From Clostridium sp. Marseille-P299 (lineage in GTDB: Bacteria > Bacillota > Clostridia > Lachnospirales > Lachnospiraceae), in contig NZ_FJVE01000005.1 in assembly GCF_900078195.1 (NCBI RefSeq), positions 460,001 through 514,299 of the forward strand: 54,299 bases of DNA, in the 5' to 3' direction. The translations under genes were made by a program, and so were the position numbers. Below are positions 45,941-54,299 of this stretch, one piece after another (the first letter of the stretch is position 1; every line of letters begins with the position of its first letter). The notes beneath the pieces are model-generated. The model saw nothing but the letters and a program-made list of their open reading frames with translations, searched no databases and was not told the DNA's origin.

Positions 45941-46537
45941 GTGAATTATTATAGTAGTCAAATCAGTAAACTAATAGAAGAATTAGGGCGGCTTCCAGGC
46001 ATAGGATCAAAATCCGCACAGCGATTGGCATTTCACATAATTAATATGCCAGAGGATCAAGTGAAACGATTATCCCAGACAATTGTAGATGCAAAAATGA
46101 ATGTACGTTATTGCAAGGAATGTCAAACGCTAACCGATAAAGAACTTTGCCCAATATGTGCCAGTGAAAAGCGCAACCATAAAACAATTATGGTTGTAGA
46201 AAATACAAGAGACTTAGCGGCCTATGAAAAAACAGGAAAATATGATGGTGTATATCATGTTTTACATGGGGCAATATCACCAATGCTAGGAGTTGGGCCA
46301 GCCGATATTAAGCTTAAGGAATTAATGTTAAGACTTCAAGGAGATGTAGATGAAGTTATTATTGCTACGAATTCTAGTTTAGAAGGAGAAGCAACAGCAA
46401 TGTATATTAGTAAACTAGTTAAACCTGCAGGAATAAAGGTAAGTAGAATTGCAAGCGGAGTACCAGTGGGCGGAGACCTTGAGTATATTGATGAAGTGAC
46501 CTTACTAAGAGCACTAGATGGAAGAGTGGAGCTATAG
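45941..46537 (+). CDS. recR: Recombination mediator RecR
   Basis: A 198-residue recombination protein of the RecFOR pathway that helps load RecA on gapped DNA. An N-terminal helix-hairpin-helix ([18 protein letters not shown]) is followed by a C4 zinc motif (Cys58, Cys61, Cys70, Cys73) and a Toprim domain ([24 protein letters not shown]). GTG start after AGAGGTAA. The next gene starts 17 bases later. Confidence 0.96.
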   Translation: MNYYSSQISKLIEELGRLPGIGSKSAQRLAFHIINMPEDQVKRLSQTIVDAKMNVRYCKECQTLTDKELCPICASEKRNHKTIMVVENTRDLAAYEKTGKYDGVYHVLHGAISPMLGVGPADIKLKELMLRLQGDVDEVIIATNSSLEGEATAMYISKLVKPAGIKVSRIASGVPVGGDLEYIDEVTLLRALDGRVEL

Positions 46538-46554
46538 GTTTAGAGGAGGCAAAT

Positions 46555-47667
46555 ATGGCAGACGAAAATGTTTTAGCCGGTGGAATTGATACTCTTTATA
46601 CTATGAAGGAAAATTTACTTGAGCTTGAGGGTTATAAAGAGAAAAGTTTAGAATTAGCAAAAGAAGAAGAACGACTAGAGAAGGCCATCTTAGCAAAGGA
46701 AAAGGCAATTTCAGAAGAAATCGCGGAAGTTACTAAAAAAAGAAAAGATGAAATTGAAGAGTCCTTTGAAGAACAGATAAGTAAGACAAGGGCACGACTT
46801 AAGAAAGTAAAATCTAAAAAGGACAAGCTGAAAGACTCTAAGATTTCGGAACGTATCAAAATTGAAACTTCTGATTTAGTAGAAGAAAGAAGGCAATTAA
46901 ACGAAGAGGTAAAATCTATATTTCGATTAAATCACATCTCCAGAGCGTATAATAATCGCCTTTTTTATGCCCTTTTTATGCCACAAGGAATAAAAGATTT
47001 ATTCATAATACTAATCACAATTCTAGTTTGCTTTTTACTAATACCAGTTGGAATTTATCATTTCTTTTTACCACAAAGCTTTTTATGGATCGTCATTACG
47101 TATTTTGTAACGGTAATTGTATTTGGTGCGTTATATTTTAGAATAAATCATGTAACAAAGGAAAAGCATCAAGAGGGAGCAAGACAATTACGAAGTAGTA
47201 GAAGAAAGTTAGTAGAAAATGCTCGAAGAATAAAGGCTGTTGAGAAGGCTATACGTAAGGACAAAGACGAAAGTGCGTATGGACTTGACAAGTACAATAA
47301 TGAGATCGAACAATTAGAGTCTGAGGTAGTTAGTATCACAGAAGAGAAAAAAGCTGCGTTAGTAAATTTTGAAACGAACACAAAATTAATTATTGCAGAG
47401 GAAATTAAGAATCGTCAAAAAGCTGAATTAGAAGAGTTAAAAAGAAATTATGATAGGGTATATGAAGAACAACGTAATGCGGAAGAGAAAGTGACAAAGT
47501 ATTCTTTGGACATTTCAAGAAAATATGAATCATTCGTTGGAAAAGAAAATATGTCTATTGTAAAAATTGAGCGTTTAATAGCATTAATTGAGTCAGGAGA
47601 AGTGTCAAAGGTTTCTGATGCAATAGCTGTCAACAAAAATGAAAATAATATAACAGAAAATCAGTAA
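46555..47667 (+). CDS. Coiled-coil membrane protein, function unknown
   Basis: A 370-residue protein with two long charged coiled coils (about 20-125 and 210-335) on either side of two membrane segments (about 148-168 and 175-195). The topology places both coils on the same side, probably in the cytoplasm. No family is recognised. It is 17 bases after recR with AGAGGAGG before the ATG, so the two are co-transcribed. A role in chromosome, envelope or division organisation would be a guess only. Confidence 0.8.
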   Translation: MADENVLAGGIDTLYTMKENLLELEGYKEKSLELAKEEERLEKAILAKEKAISEEIAEVTKKRKDEIEESFEEQISKTRARLKKVKSKKDKLKDSKISERIKIETSDLVEERRQLNEEVKSIFRLNHISRAYNNRLFYALFMPQGIKDLFIILITILVCFLLIPVGIYHFFLPQSFLWIVITYFVTVIVFGALYFRINHVTKEKHQEGARQLRSSRRKLVENARRIKAVEKAIRKDKDESAYGLDKYNNEIEQLESEVVSITEEKKAALVNFETNTKLIIAEEIKNRQKAELEELKRNYDRVYEEQRNAEEKVTKYSLDISRKYESFVGKENMSIVKIERLIALIESGEVSKVSDAIAVNKNENNITENQ

Positions 47668-47790
47668 AGTCTATTTATCATAGCGATGTAGGAATCGATT
47701 GTTTCGGATTGGAATTATAATTACAATACAGAGTCAATATTATTACTACGTCCCTTAAGCATGTAAGAAAAAATAAAAAATTATTATCAT

Positions 47791-47853
47791 AAAAAAGCTT
47801 CAATATTTGGTATGCGTAAGAAATTATGCATATGCATTTATTGAAGCTTTTTT
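47791..47853 (+). terminator. Intrinsic terminator after the recR group
   Basis: AAAAAAGCTTCAATA pairs with a complementary right arm TTTATTGAAGCTTTTTT around a loop holding ATGCATATGCAT. A and T tracts on both sides suggest it also ends the convergent yyaC transcript. Confidence 0.85.
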
Positions 47854-47929
47854 CTATTTATGTGAGTAAATAAATTTATGAAATCCGTTGTAGGTAAAGC
47901 AAAAAGTGTCTGCGAAAGGACACAGTTAA

Positions 47930-48499
47930 TTAAAATTCAAGTTGGCGCATGCAATGACGAATGCCATGATAAATATTATCCACTAACGACATAACAATTC
48001 CTAATCTAGTAGTCTGTAAGAGCATTTGATCAAATAAACCAGATAAATTAACAATTCCGGTTACAAATAAATCACCCACGTAAGGAAGATCCTTATCCAC
48101 GCCTGCACCAGGTTTTAAAGGACCTTCACCCAAAGTAAAATAACCAACATGAGAAGCTCTTCCAAGGGATGCATCAATGGCAATAATTAATGGATTTTTA
48201 TGTTCTTTGTTTATTTTATCAACGGTTTCTTTTAAATTTTTTGCATGAACTGGGTTTTCTAAAGTTCCATAAACAATATAATTTTTTGAATTTAAAACGG
48301 ATAGTTTGTAACCAAGTAATGGGCCAAGACAATCACCAGTTGCCCTGTCAGAGCCGATACATAAAAAAATAAGGGTCTTAGTTGTGTAAGAATTATTTTC
48401 TAACAAATTAAGTAAAGTGCTACTAAATTCAAATATAGAATGATGTTCTTTGGAATTAAAATAAAAAATTTTTCTGTCTTTTTCAAGATATTGTTTCAA
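47930..48499 (-). CDS. yyaC: YyaC-family spore protease-like protein
   Basis: A 189-residue protein of the DUF1256/YyaC group, distantly related to the germination protease GPR. Family text is LIFLCIGSDRATGDCLGPLLG, NPVHAKNL and AIDASLGRASHVGYF, the latter with a conserved acidic residue. It is found in spore formers and is thought to act during sporulation; its substrate is unknown. TTG start with AAAGGTGG 8 bases before it. A single gene, convergent with the recR group. Confidence 0.88.
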   Translation of the reverse strand: MKQYLEKDRKIFYFNSKEHHSIFEFSSTLLNLLENNSYTTKTLIFLCIGSDRATGDCLGPLLGYKLSVLNSKNYIVYGTLENPVHAKNLKETVDKINKEHKNPLIIAIDASLGRASHVGYFTLGEGPLKPGAGVDKDLPYVGDLFVTGIVNLSGLFDQMLLQTTRLGIVMSLVDNIYHGIRHCMRQLEF

Positions 48500-48769
48500 A
48501 TTAAATCCACCTTTCCTAGGTTTTTATATAAGCGTAAGTAAAAAAAGTTATACACTCTTAATATTTTCAGTCAGAAATTTCATATCTTTTACAAAGTATT
48601 TCCAACCATGGAGATAATAGACATAAAACAGTAAGATGAAATATTCGTATTTTTGACAAATTAGAGTGTAAATCGATAAAAAAAAGAGAGAAATAGTAAG
48701 AATAATTTTTAGGTATGGTGAAATCTATAGAAACAAAACGAAGAGTTGTTACAAAATAGGTAGTTAATT

Positions 48770-48797
48770 TTGACAAAAACAGCACATTTGTTATGTT
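48770..48797 (+). promoter_or_regulatory. Promoter of the LysM protein gene
   Basis: TTGACA (48770-48775), a 16-base spacer and TATGTT (48792-48797), about 50 bases before the start codon. Confidence 0.65.
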
Positions 48798-48849
48798 AGG
48801 ATGCATTTAAATATAGAATAAAAGCTCAAACTAGGAGGATGGTGTTACT

Positions 48850-50298
48850 ATGATAGAAAATATATATAGTGGCGATACAACAAAAAATTCGCATACTGGA
48901 AAATCAAACACAAAAATTAAAACACCAAAGAATGTTAGACAAATTGGAAAAATCGGAGATTCCTTTCAAATTTATGTTGAAGATTATGTAAAAACATATA
49001 CAAGGCAGCTTGCAGAAGGTGACTATTCTGAGAGGTGTATTGCAATTTTAATTGGGGAATATCGAGTAATGGATGGTATAAAGGATGTCTTTATTTATGG
49101 CGCAATAGGGACGAGCAATGCCTATAAAGATGAAAAAATTGAGTTTAGTGAAGGGGTCTGGACCAATATATATGAGGTGATTAAACAATACTTTCCAGAT
49201 GGTGAAATTGTAGGATGGTACTTTGGAGGGACAAGTTTTGGGCTAGAAGAAACCAAGCGATTACAACAAGTCCATATTGATAACTTTGGCGGAGGAGATA
49301 AAGTACTACTTACTTATGATATTTTAGAGAGAGAAGATAATTTTTATTTATATGAGAATGGCAGCATGGTTTTGCAACCGGGTTATTACATATATTACGA
49401 AAGAAATGAAGAAATGCAAAACTATATGGTGGATCATAAGAAGGTAAAACAAGAAGAATTGCTTGTGGAGGATCGGGCAATAAAAGAAATTCGGACAAAA
49501 ATTCAAGAGAAGCAGCCACTACCTATGAATGAGAAAGATCAAAAAGCTGTTCTAAGACTTACTTATGCTGCAGGTACTTTAATCATGGTAGTTGCAGTTG
49601 TTGTGATAGTTACAATTATGAATAATAGCGAGAAAATGAAAACCCTTGAACAGGCCTTGGATACAATAAGCAATCGGCTGACAGCTCAAGATAATGATAA
49701 GAATAGCAACAACAATGAAGATGTAGGAAATATATTTGACATAGATGAAGAAGAGACTCTCCCAGCGTCTAATACAAATGGGAATAAAGAGGACAACCCA
49801 TCTAATAATCAAGATGATAATAATACACAAGCAAAAGTAACCAAAGCGTTAGATGATACGGAGTCTAATAATGATAATGATGAAAATAATCAACCAGATG
49901 GTAATGCAGATAATGGCACATCAACCAATAATGAAAATCAACAAATAAGTCCAACGCCATCGGATATTAGTTCAAATACACAAGTGACACAAGCACCGAA
50001 CAAGGAAGAAGTAGATTCAAATGATAATAAAGAGGTTGCTGATCCAAATAAGAAAGCAGATGAAGTTATAGATTCAGAAACTGCCAAAGAATCTACAGAA
50101 ACTTCGAAAGAATCCACAGAAACAAGTGCAATGGACCCATCTAAATTAAGAAAATATACAGTAAAATCAGGCGATACAATTGCTGGTATTTGTATGAAAC
50201 TCTATGGTGATTATGGAAATATGAAAACAATTAAAGAGTTAAACCAGCTTGTTGATGAGAATAAAATATTTGAGGGACAAGTATTACTTATACCTTAG
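48850..50298 (+). CDS. LysM protein with a degenerate MPN-like N-terminal domain
   Basis: A 482-residue single-pass membrane protein. Residues about 35-195 resemble an MPN/JAB fold: AILIGEYR, then EIVGWYFGGTSFG with Glu119, and a following helix. The metal-binding His-x-His is replaced (Phe125, Gly127), so peptidase activity is unlikely. A membrane segment at about 236-258, a long Asn/Asp/Glu-rich spacer, and a C-terminal LysM domain follow (KYTVKSGDTIAGICMKLYGD to the end), which binds peptidoglycan. The topology puts the MPN-like part in the cytoplasm and LysM outside. AGGAGG precedes the ATG. Confidence 0.82.
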   Translation: MIENIYSGDTTKNSHTGKSNTKIKTPKNVRQIGKIGDSFQIYVEDYVKTYTRQLAEGDYSERCIAILIGEYRVMDGIKDVFIYGAIGTSNAYKDEKIEFSEGVWTNIYEVIKQYFPDGEIVGWYFGGTSFGLEETKRLQQVHIDNFGGGDKVLLTYDILEREDNFYLYENGSMVLQPGYYIYYERNEEMQNYMVDHKKVKQEELLVEDRAIKEIRTKIQEKQPLPMNEKDQKAVLRLTYAAGTLIMVVAVVVIVTIMNNSEKMKTLEQALDTISNRLTAQDNDKNSNNNEDVGNIFDIDEEETLPASNTNGNKEDNPSNNQDDNNTQAKVTKALDDTESNNDNDENNQPDGNADNGTSTNNENQQISPTPSDISSNTQVTQAPNKEEVDSNDNKEVADPNKKADEVIDSETAKESTETSKESTETSAMDPSKLRKYTVKSGDTIAGICMKLYGDYGNMKTIKELNQLVDENKIFEGQVLLIP

Positions 50299-50421
50299 TA
50301 AAAATTCAATTTGTTCTATAAAGCTTAAGTATTACGTAAATTAAGAAAAAGAATAGTGATTATTTTGGAAAAATAGAGTATAATCGAAAATAAACATAAA
50401 GAACAAAATTGAGAGGTTACA

Positions 50422-51615
50422 ATGGAAAAAATCAAGAGGGGAAATTTAAGAGCAGATGAGCTGAATAAGCAAAAGAAGCAAAAAAGAAAAAAAATTAGCC
50501 TTACAGTTGTAATAGCTCTGATCGCTGTATGTGTTTTAATAATGGGCATAGTTGTTTATAATAGCAAGTTTAAATCCTATAGTGGATATGAGGTAGCAGG
50601 TACAACAGAACTTAGTAATACTACAGGAAGCTCTTATTTATCCTATAAAACGGGCGTAGTAAAAATATCAAGAGATGGCATAGAAGCAATGAATTCAGAA
50701 GGTAAAGCATTATGGAATGTTAGCTACAATATGAAAGATCCTATTGCTGCCGTATGTGGAAACTATGTAGCAGTTGCAGACCGTGGAGGGACAACCCTAA
50801 TAATTATTAATGGGCATGGAGAAGCCAATACAATTACAACATTGTATTCCATAGAACAAGTTGAGGTTGCTTTACAAGGAGTAACAGCGGTGTTAACGAG
50901 CGACTCACAGGAAAATTATATCGATCTTTATAGCTTTGATAGCCAAAGTAGTTTAGTAAATATGAATACGAATACAAATAAACACGGATTTCCTGTAGAT
51001 ATAGCATTATCTATGGATGGTACAAAACTCATAACCTCCTATATTGCTACAGATGGAGATGCTATTAAAAATTGGGTGACTTTTTATAGCTTTACAGATT
51101 ATGGAGAAAACTTATCGGATAATACCGCTGGTTCAGTTTCATTTGAGAATATTATTCCGGAAATAAAATTCCTTACAAATGATCTAATTTGTATTTATAA
51201 GGATAATGGCTTTATTTTATACTCAATGAAGGAATTACCCGAAGTAGTTGATATTCAGGATATAAATGGGGAAATTGAGAGTACATTTACAAATAGCAGT
51301 TTTATAGGATTTGTAGTGCGTGGAACAGAGTCTGATAATAGCAAAAAATTGGTTCTATATGATTATTCAGGGAAAAAGCAGTTAGAACAAGAAATTCAAG
51401 TCTCTTATGATAAAGTTACAATGACGGAAGATTTAATCGTATTTTATAGCCCATTAACAAGTGATCTTTATAACTTAAAAGGAAAGCATTTGTTTTCTAG
51501 TACATTTTCTAAAAATGTAAACTATATCTTTCCAACGGATAAGTCAAACTATTTACTGTATGTTAGTGATACAGCAATGGAGCGAATAAAATTAAACGGG
51601 ACGAAGGAGGAGTAA
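50422..51615 (+). CDS. Membrane-anchored beta-propeller-like protein (DUF5711-like)
   Basis: A 397-residue protein with a basic N-terminus, one membrane anchor (about 27-46) and an extracellular region of repeating short strands (GVVKISRDGIEAMNSEGKA, YVAVADRGGTTL, NYLLYVSDTAMERI), like a beta propeller. It matches my memory of DUF5711 of Lachnospiraceae. No enzyme motif is seen. The cvpA gene begins 1 base past its stop, so the pair is one operon. Confidence 0.8.
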   Translation: MEKIKRGNLRADELNKQKKQKRKKISLTVVIALIAVCVLIMGIVVYNSKFKSYSGYEVAGTTELSNTTGSSYLSYKTGVVKISRDGIEAMNSEGKALWNVSYNMKDPIAAVCGNYVAVADRGGTTLIIINGHGEANTITTLYSIEQVEVALQGVTAVLTSDSQENYIDLYSFDSQSSLVNMNTNTNKHGFPVDIALSMDGTKLITSYIATDGDAIKNWVTFYSFTDYGENLSDNTAGSVSFENIIPEIKFLTNDLICIYKDNGFILYSMKELPEVVDIQDINGEIESTFTNSSFIGFVVRGTESDNSKKLVLYDYSGKKQLEQEIQVSYDKVTMTEDLIVFYSPLTSDLYNLKGKHLFSSTFSKNVNYIFPTDKSNYLLYVSDTAMERIKLNGTKEE

Positions 51616-51616
51616 G

Positions 51617-52312
51617 ATGAATTTATTAGTGGCTATCGTATTAATTATTCTGGTTATTAGTGCTTATAGAGGGATGAAGACTGGACTTATAAAGACTGTT
51701 TTCTCAATTTTTTCAATGATTATTGCATTGGTTTTAACTTTATGGCTAAGCCCAATGATAAGTAAAATGGTACAATCCAACGATGCAATATTTGACTATT
51801 TTACTCAAAAGGTTGAAAAGGCAATTCCTACTGAGGAAATAGGTACAAAAATTAGTGATCAGATGAATTTTATTGATAACTTACCTTTACCAGCATCATT
51901 AAAGACAACGATTATTGAAAATAATAATACGGATACTTATGTTGCATTAGCAGTAGATAATTTTTCATCTTATATTAGTCATTCAATAGCAGCTATTATA
52001 ATAAATGCAATTACCTTTGTAGTTACGTATCTTATCATATCTATACTTTTACGTGTAATTTGTATGGTATTGGATATTATTAGTAAGCTGCCAATATTGC
52101 ATCAAATCAATAAATTATCAGGACTTTTTGTGGGAATTATACATGGAATGATCCTTGTTTGGATCCTGTTTGTATTATTAACTGCACTTACAAGTACGGA
52201 GATTGGTCAAAAAGCCTTTGCAATGATAAATGAAAGTGCATTTTTGTCTTATATTTACAATAATAATATAATATTAAACTTCATTACCAATATATCTAAG
52301 GTATTATTTTAA
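51617..52312 (+). CDS. cvpA: CvpA-family membrane protein
   Basis: A 231-residue protein with four membrane segments and the CvpA start (LLVAIVLIILVISAYRGMKTGLIKTVFSIF). E. coli CvpA is linked to colicin V export and envelope stress; the role here is unknown. An extracytoplasmic loop of about 70 residues lies between the second and third segments. It overlaps no gene but starts 1 base past the upstream stop. Confidence 0.88.
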   Translation: MNLLVAIVLIILVISAYRGMKTGLIKTVFSIFSMIIALVLTLWLSPMISKMVQSNDAIFDYFTQKVEKAIPTEEIGTKISDQMNFIDNLPLPASLKTTIIENNNTDTYVALAVDNFSSYISHSIAAIIINAITFVVTYLIISILLRVICMVLDIISKLPILHQINKLSGLFVGIIHGMILVWILFVLLTALTSTEIGQKAFAMINESAFLSYIYNNNIILNFITNISKVLF

Positions 52313-52338
52313 TAAATAATAGGAATATAAAATTTTAA

Positions 52339-52450
52339 AGATGTCTCAAGAGAGTGTTTTTAATTTGTGATTTTAGTTGTTTTATTGCAAATATTTGCAA
52401 AGAAACATAAAATCCATATTATATATAAGCTAATTTGGGACATCTTATTC
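52339..52450 (+). terminator. Long-loop hairpin after cvpA, probable terminator
   Basis: AAGATGTCTCAA (52339-52350) pairs with TTGGGACATCTT (52434-52445) around an 83-base loop that includes TTGCAAATATTTGCAA. T-rich sequence follows. Confidence 0.65.
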
Positions 52451-52487
52451 TTTTACTAAGATTAACAAAAAAGCATTTAACTAAAAC

Positions 52488-52516
52488 TTGAAATTCTTTT
52501 AAGATTGGAGTATACT
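52488..52516 (+). promoter_or_regulatory. eda: Promoter of the KDPG aldolase gene
   Basis: TTGAAA (52488-52493), a 17-base spacer and TATACT (52511-52516). The leader of about 125 bases holds two hairpins: TTACATTC/GAATGTAA and CAACAATC/GATTGTTG. Confidence 0.8.
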
Positions 52517-52521
52517 GGCCG

Positions 52522-52535
52522 TGTAAGCACTTACA
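52522..52535. promoter_or_regulatory. cre-like / LacI-family operator over the transcription start
   Basis: TGTAAGCACTTACA has perfect 6-base inverted arms (TGTAAG/CTTACA) and fits the CcpA cre consensus TGWNANCGNTNWCA except for A in place of the central G. It begins 6 bases after the -10, where a bound repressor would block initiation. A CcpA- or LacI-type regulator is inferred. Confidence 0.6.
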
Positions 52536-52648
52536 TTCTTATTAACCTTAAAGTAGGAATGTAATAAGCAAGTAGAGAGGTCTGGTTGCTGCAACAATCC
52601 AATAAAGATTGTTGTCATGAATAAACATAACGTAAAGGAGTAATAGAT

Positions 52649-53608
52649 ATGAACGAAGTTTTAGAGCGTTTTCAGAAATTAGGAATTATCCCAGTAGTAA
52701 AAATTGATAATGCAAAAGATGCAGCACCTTTAGCAAAAGCATTATGCGAAGGTGGTCTTCCAGTAGCTGAAGTAACATTCCGTACAGAAGCAGCAGAAGA
52801 AGCAATCCGTTTAATGGTAGAAGCATGCCCAGATATGTTTGTTGGTGCAGGTACTGTATTAACAACTGAGCAGGTTGATAGAGCAGTTGCAGCAGGAGCA
52901 AAATTCATCGTTAGTCCTGGTTTAAATCCTAAAATTGTTAAATACTGTGTAGAAAAAGGGGTTCCTATTACACCTGGTACATCTAGCCCAACAGATATCG
53001 AACAAGCAATCGAATTAGGATTAGAAGCAGTAAAATTCTTCCCAGCAGAAGCATCTGGTGGTCTTGCTAAGATTAAAGCTATGGCAGCTCCATATGTAAA
53101 CATGATGTTTATGCCAACAGGTGGAATCAATCAAAAGAATTTAATTTCCTACCTTGATTTCCCTAAAATTTTAGCTTGTGGTGGTAGCTGGATGGTAAGC
53201 GATGCCCTAATCAATGCTGGTGAATTTGATGAAATTAAGAGATTAACTAGAGAAGCAGTTAACACAATGCTTGGATTCGAATTAAAACACGTTGGAATCA
53301 ATGCTAAGAGCGAAGATGAAGCAGATAGTGTAGCTACATCTTTCGAAAAATTATTTGGTTTTGCTAAAAACGTAGGAAACAGCTCTATCTTTGCTGGTAG
53401 TGCAGTTGAAGTAATGAAACAACCATATCTTGGAGCTAATGGTCATATTGCTATTCAAACAAACTATATTGAAAGAGCAGTTTACCATATGGAACTTCAA
53501 GGTTTTGAATTTGATAAAGAAACTGCAAAATATAAGAATGGCAAGATGGTTGCAATTTACCTAAAAGGTGAAATTGGCGGTTTTGCTGTACATTTAGTTC
53601 AGAAATAA
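52649..53608 (+). CDS. eda: KDPG/KHG aldolase with C-terminal VOC-like domain
   Basis: A 319-residue protein. Residues 1-210 are a class I 2-keto-3-deoxy-6-phosphogluconate/4-hydroxy-2-oxoglutarate aldolase. Glu41 in AEVTFRTEAA and the Schiff-base Lys129 in AVKFFPAEASGG are present, and SPGLNPKIV and TPGTSSPTDIEQA match the family. The last 105 residues (FELKHVGINAKSEDEADSVA onward) are unlike usual Eda, which ends near 210, and look like a VOC/glyoxalase-type half. The normal product is pyruvate plus glyceraldehyde-3-phosphate in sugar-acid breakdown. AAAGGAG precedes the ATG. Confidence 0.93.
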   Translation: MNEVLERFQKLGIIPVVKIDNAKDAAPLAKALCEGGLPVAEVTFRTEAAEEAIRLMVEACPDMFVGAGTVLTTEQVDRAVAAGAKFIVSPGLNPKIVKYCVEKGVPITPGTSSPTDIEQAIELGLEAVKFFPAEASGGLAKIKAMAAPYVNMMFMPTGGINQKNLISYLDFPKILACGGSWMVSDALINAGEFDEIKRLTREAVNTMLGFELKHVGINAKSEDEADSVATSFEKLFGFAKNVGNSSIFAGSAVEVMKQPYLGANGHIAIQTNYIERAVYHMELQGFEFDKETAKYKNGKMVAIYLKGEIGGFAVHLVQK

Positions 53609-53643
53609 GAATTTTAATTATATAGAGTAGTAGAGTTATAATG

Positions 53644-53712
53644 AAAAGGTGTATGGATAAAAATATCCTTGGAAATGGTATTTCCAAAGATATTTTCATC
53701 CTACACTTTTTT
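53644..53712 (+). terminator. Intrinsic terminator after the KDPG aldolase gene
   Basis: AAAAGGTGTATGGAT and ATCCTACACTTTTTT form the outer stem, with AAATATC/GATATTT and GGAAAT/ATTTCC inside. It shields the rrn promoters that follow from upstream transcription. Confidence 0.88.
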
Positions 53713-53837
53713 ATTTTAAAATAGTTTCTATCCTTTTTTTACTCAGAAGATAATTTATATCTTTAGAGTAAAAAAAGATAAATTAATCAGTTCATAAATA
53801 ATTTTATCTTTTTATCAAATACTATAAAAAATTAGCC

Positions 53838-53866
53838 TTGTCAGGGTGTTATAAAAGCAGTATTTA
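53838..53866 (+). promoter_or_regulatory. Possible upstream rrn promoter (P1)
   Basis: TTGTCA (53838-53843), 17 bases, TATTTA (53861-53866). The match is moderate, but rrn operons usually have tandem promoters. The stretch 53713-53837 holds only an AT-rich inverted repeat (AAAGATAAA with TTTATCTTT). Confidence 0.45.
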
Positions 53867-53918
53867 AGCGTATATGCATGGAATTTAAAAAAAATGATAA
53901 AAAAGTTTAAAAAAAGTG

Positions 53919-53947
53919 TTGACATACTCTTTGAGTAGTGCTATAAT
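53919..53947 (+). promoter_or_regulatory. Perfect consensus rrn promoter (P2)
   Basis: TTGACA (53919-53924), exactly 17 bases, TATAAT (53942-53947). A run of A tracts just upstream (53886-53915) resembles an UP element. The spacer contains the small palindrome TACTCTTTGAGTA. Confidence 0.95.
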
Positions 53948-53953
53948 CAATTT

Positions 53954-54219
53954 TGCTGATGCGGCACTGAAACAAACAGCCCAACAGCAAAGAGTTCTAA
54001 AGTGTTTAAAATAAAGCGCTTTAGTAATGTAAGAACATTGATAACTGAACAGTGAAACAACCTTGAAATTCGTTGAGAATAAAAATCCAGACAGAAATGT
54101 TTGGTATAGAACTGTGAAAGATCGTAAGATCTGACACAACCCTAAAATCAGTAACGGAAACAAGATAAGCTAAACTTTTTAGTAAAAAAGTCAGCCTTGT
54201 TCTGAATTAAAGATTAAAC
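53954..54219 (+). other. rrn leader region
   Basis: About 265 bases of transcribed leader between the rrn promoter and 16S. It contains AACATTGATAACTGAACAGTG (54033-54053 region), typical of sequence before or between Firmicute rRNA genes, and inverted repeats such as GATCGTAAGATC suited to RNase III-type processing. No protein-coding frame is convincing. Confidence 0.7.

Positions 54220-54299
<80 letters not shown>

Noticed and set aside
53443..53699. Minus-strand frame over the end of eda and its terminator
   Set aside because: It is antisense to a clear gene and includes a terminator hairpin; no ribosome binding site.

Overview
The window reads as chromosomal DNA of an anaerobic, spore-forming, low-GC Firmicute, most likely a Lachnospiraceae/Clostridium cluster XIVa organism close to Lachnoclostridium (Clostridium) phytofermentans. 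The species is an inference. The support is AT-rich coding sequence, AGGAGG-type ribosome binding sites with frequent GTG/TTG starts, sporulation genes (bofA, yyaC), a T-box leader, and a Clostridia-style tad pilus locus. The window runs from the 3' end of one 23S rRNA gene to the 5' end of a 16S rRNA gene, so it is the segment between two rrn operons.

Layout. 1-1645: 23S rRNA end with no 5S gene behind it, then a separate promoter, seven tRNA genes (Asp, Val, Thr, Tyr, fMet, Phe, Lys) and a terminator. 1816-8178: sirtuin deacetylase, FSA-type transaldolase, transketolase, and an OmpR-family response regulator/histidine kinase pair. 8391-12386 (minus): a heterodimeric ABC exporter preceded by a consensus promoter, a 28-codon small ORF and an intrinsic terminator. 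12673-17971: small alarmone synthetase, S1-like RNA-binding protein, Nudix hydrolase, an unrecognised nuclease-like/winged-helix protein, and M18 aminopeptidase. 18040-21193: a candidate structured RNA of unknown class, a methionine T-box, and metG. 21316-24914: a divergent LacI-type regulator and glycogen phosphorylase. 25059-25799: yaaL and bofA.

26584-38103 is a tad/Flp pilus locus: prepilin peptidase, TadZ, TadA, TadB, TadC, a 59-residue Flp pilin, a large pseudopilin-like surface protein, two TadE-like proteins, a second prepilin peptidase and a DUF6382-like/FHA protein. The proteins form one same-strand series with several start/stop overlaps, so assembly ATPase, membrane platform, processing peptidases and pilins are probably made together. 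38335-43610: glycerol kinase, rhomboid protease, a flavodoxin-SCP2 fusion, a small hypothetical protein, a tandem structured repeat and an M15 peptidase lipoprotein. 43728-47667: dnaX-ybaB-recR plus a coiled-coil membrane protein. 47930-53712: yyaC, a LysM protein with a degenerate MPN-like domain, a beta-propeller-like membrane protein, cvpA, and a KDPG aldolase fused to a VOC-like domain. 53838-54299: tandem rrn promoters, leader and 16S start.

The observations I consider most worth following are the small gene/attenuator upstream of the ABC exporter (12166-12386), the orphan structured RNA upstream of the metG T-box (18040-18274), the tandem triple-hairpin repeat at 42336-42521, and the 27-bp-arm inverted repeat inside the tad locus (34343-34475). 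All functions are read from sequence motifs and memory of protein families; no database search was run.
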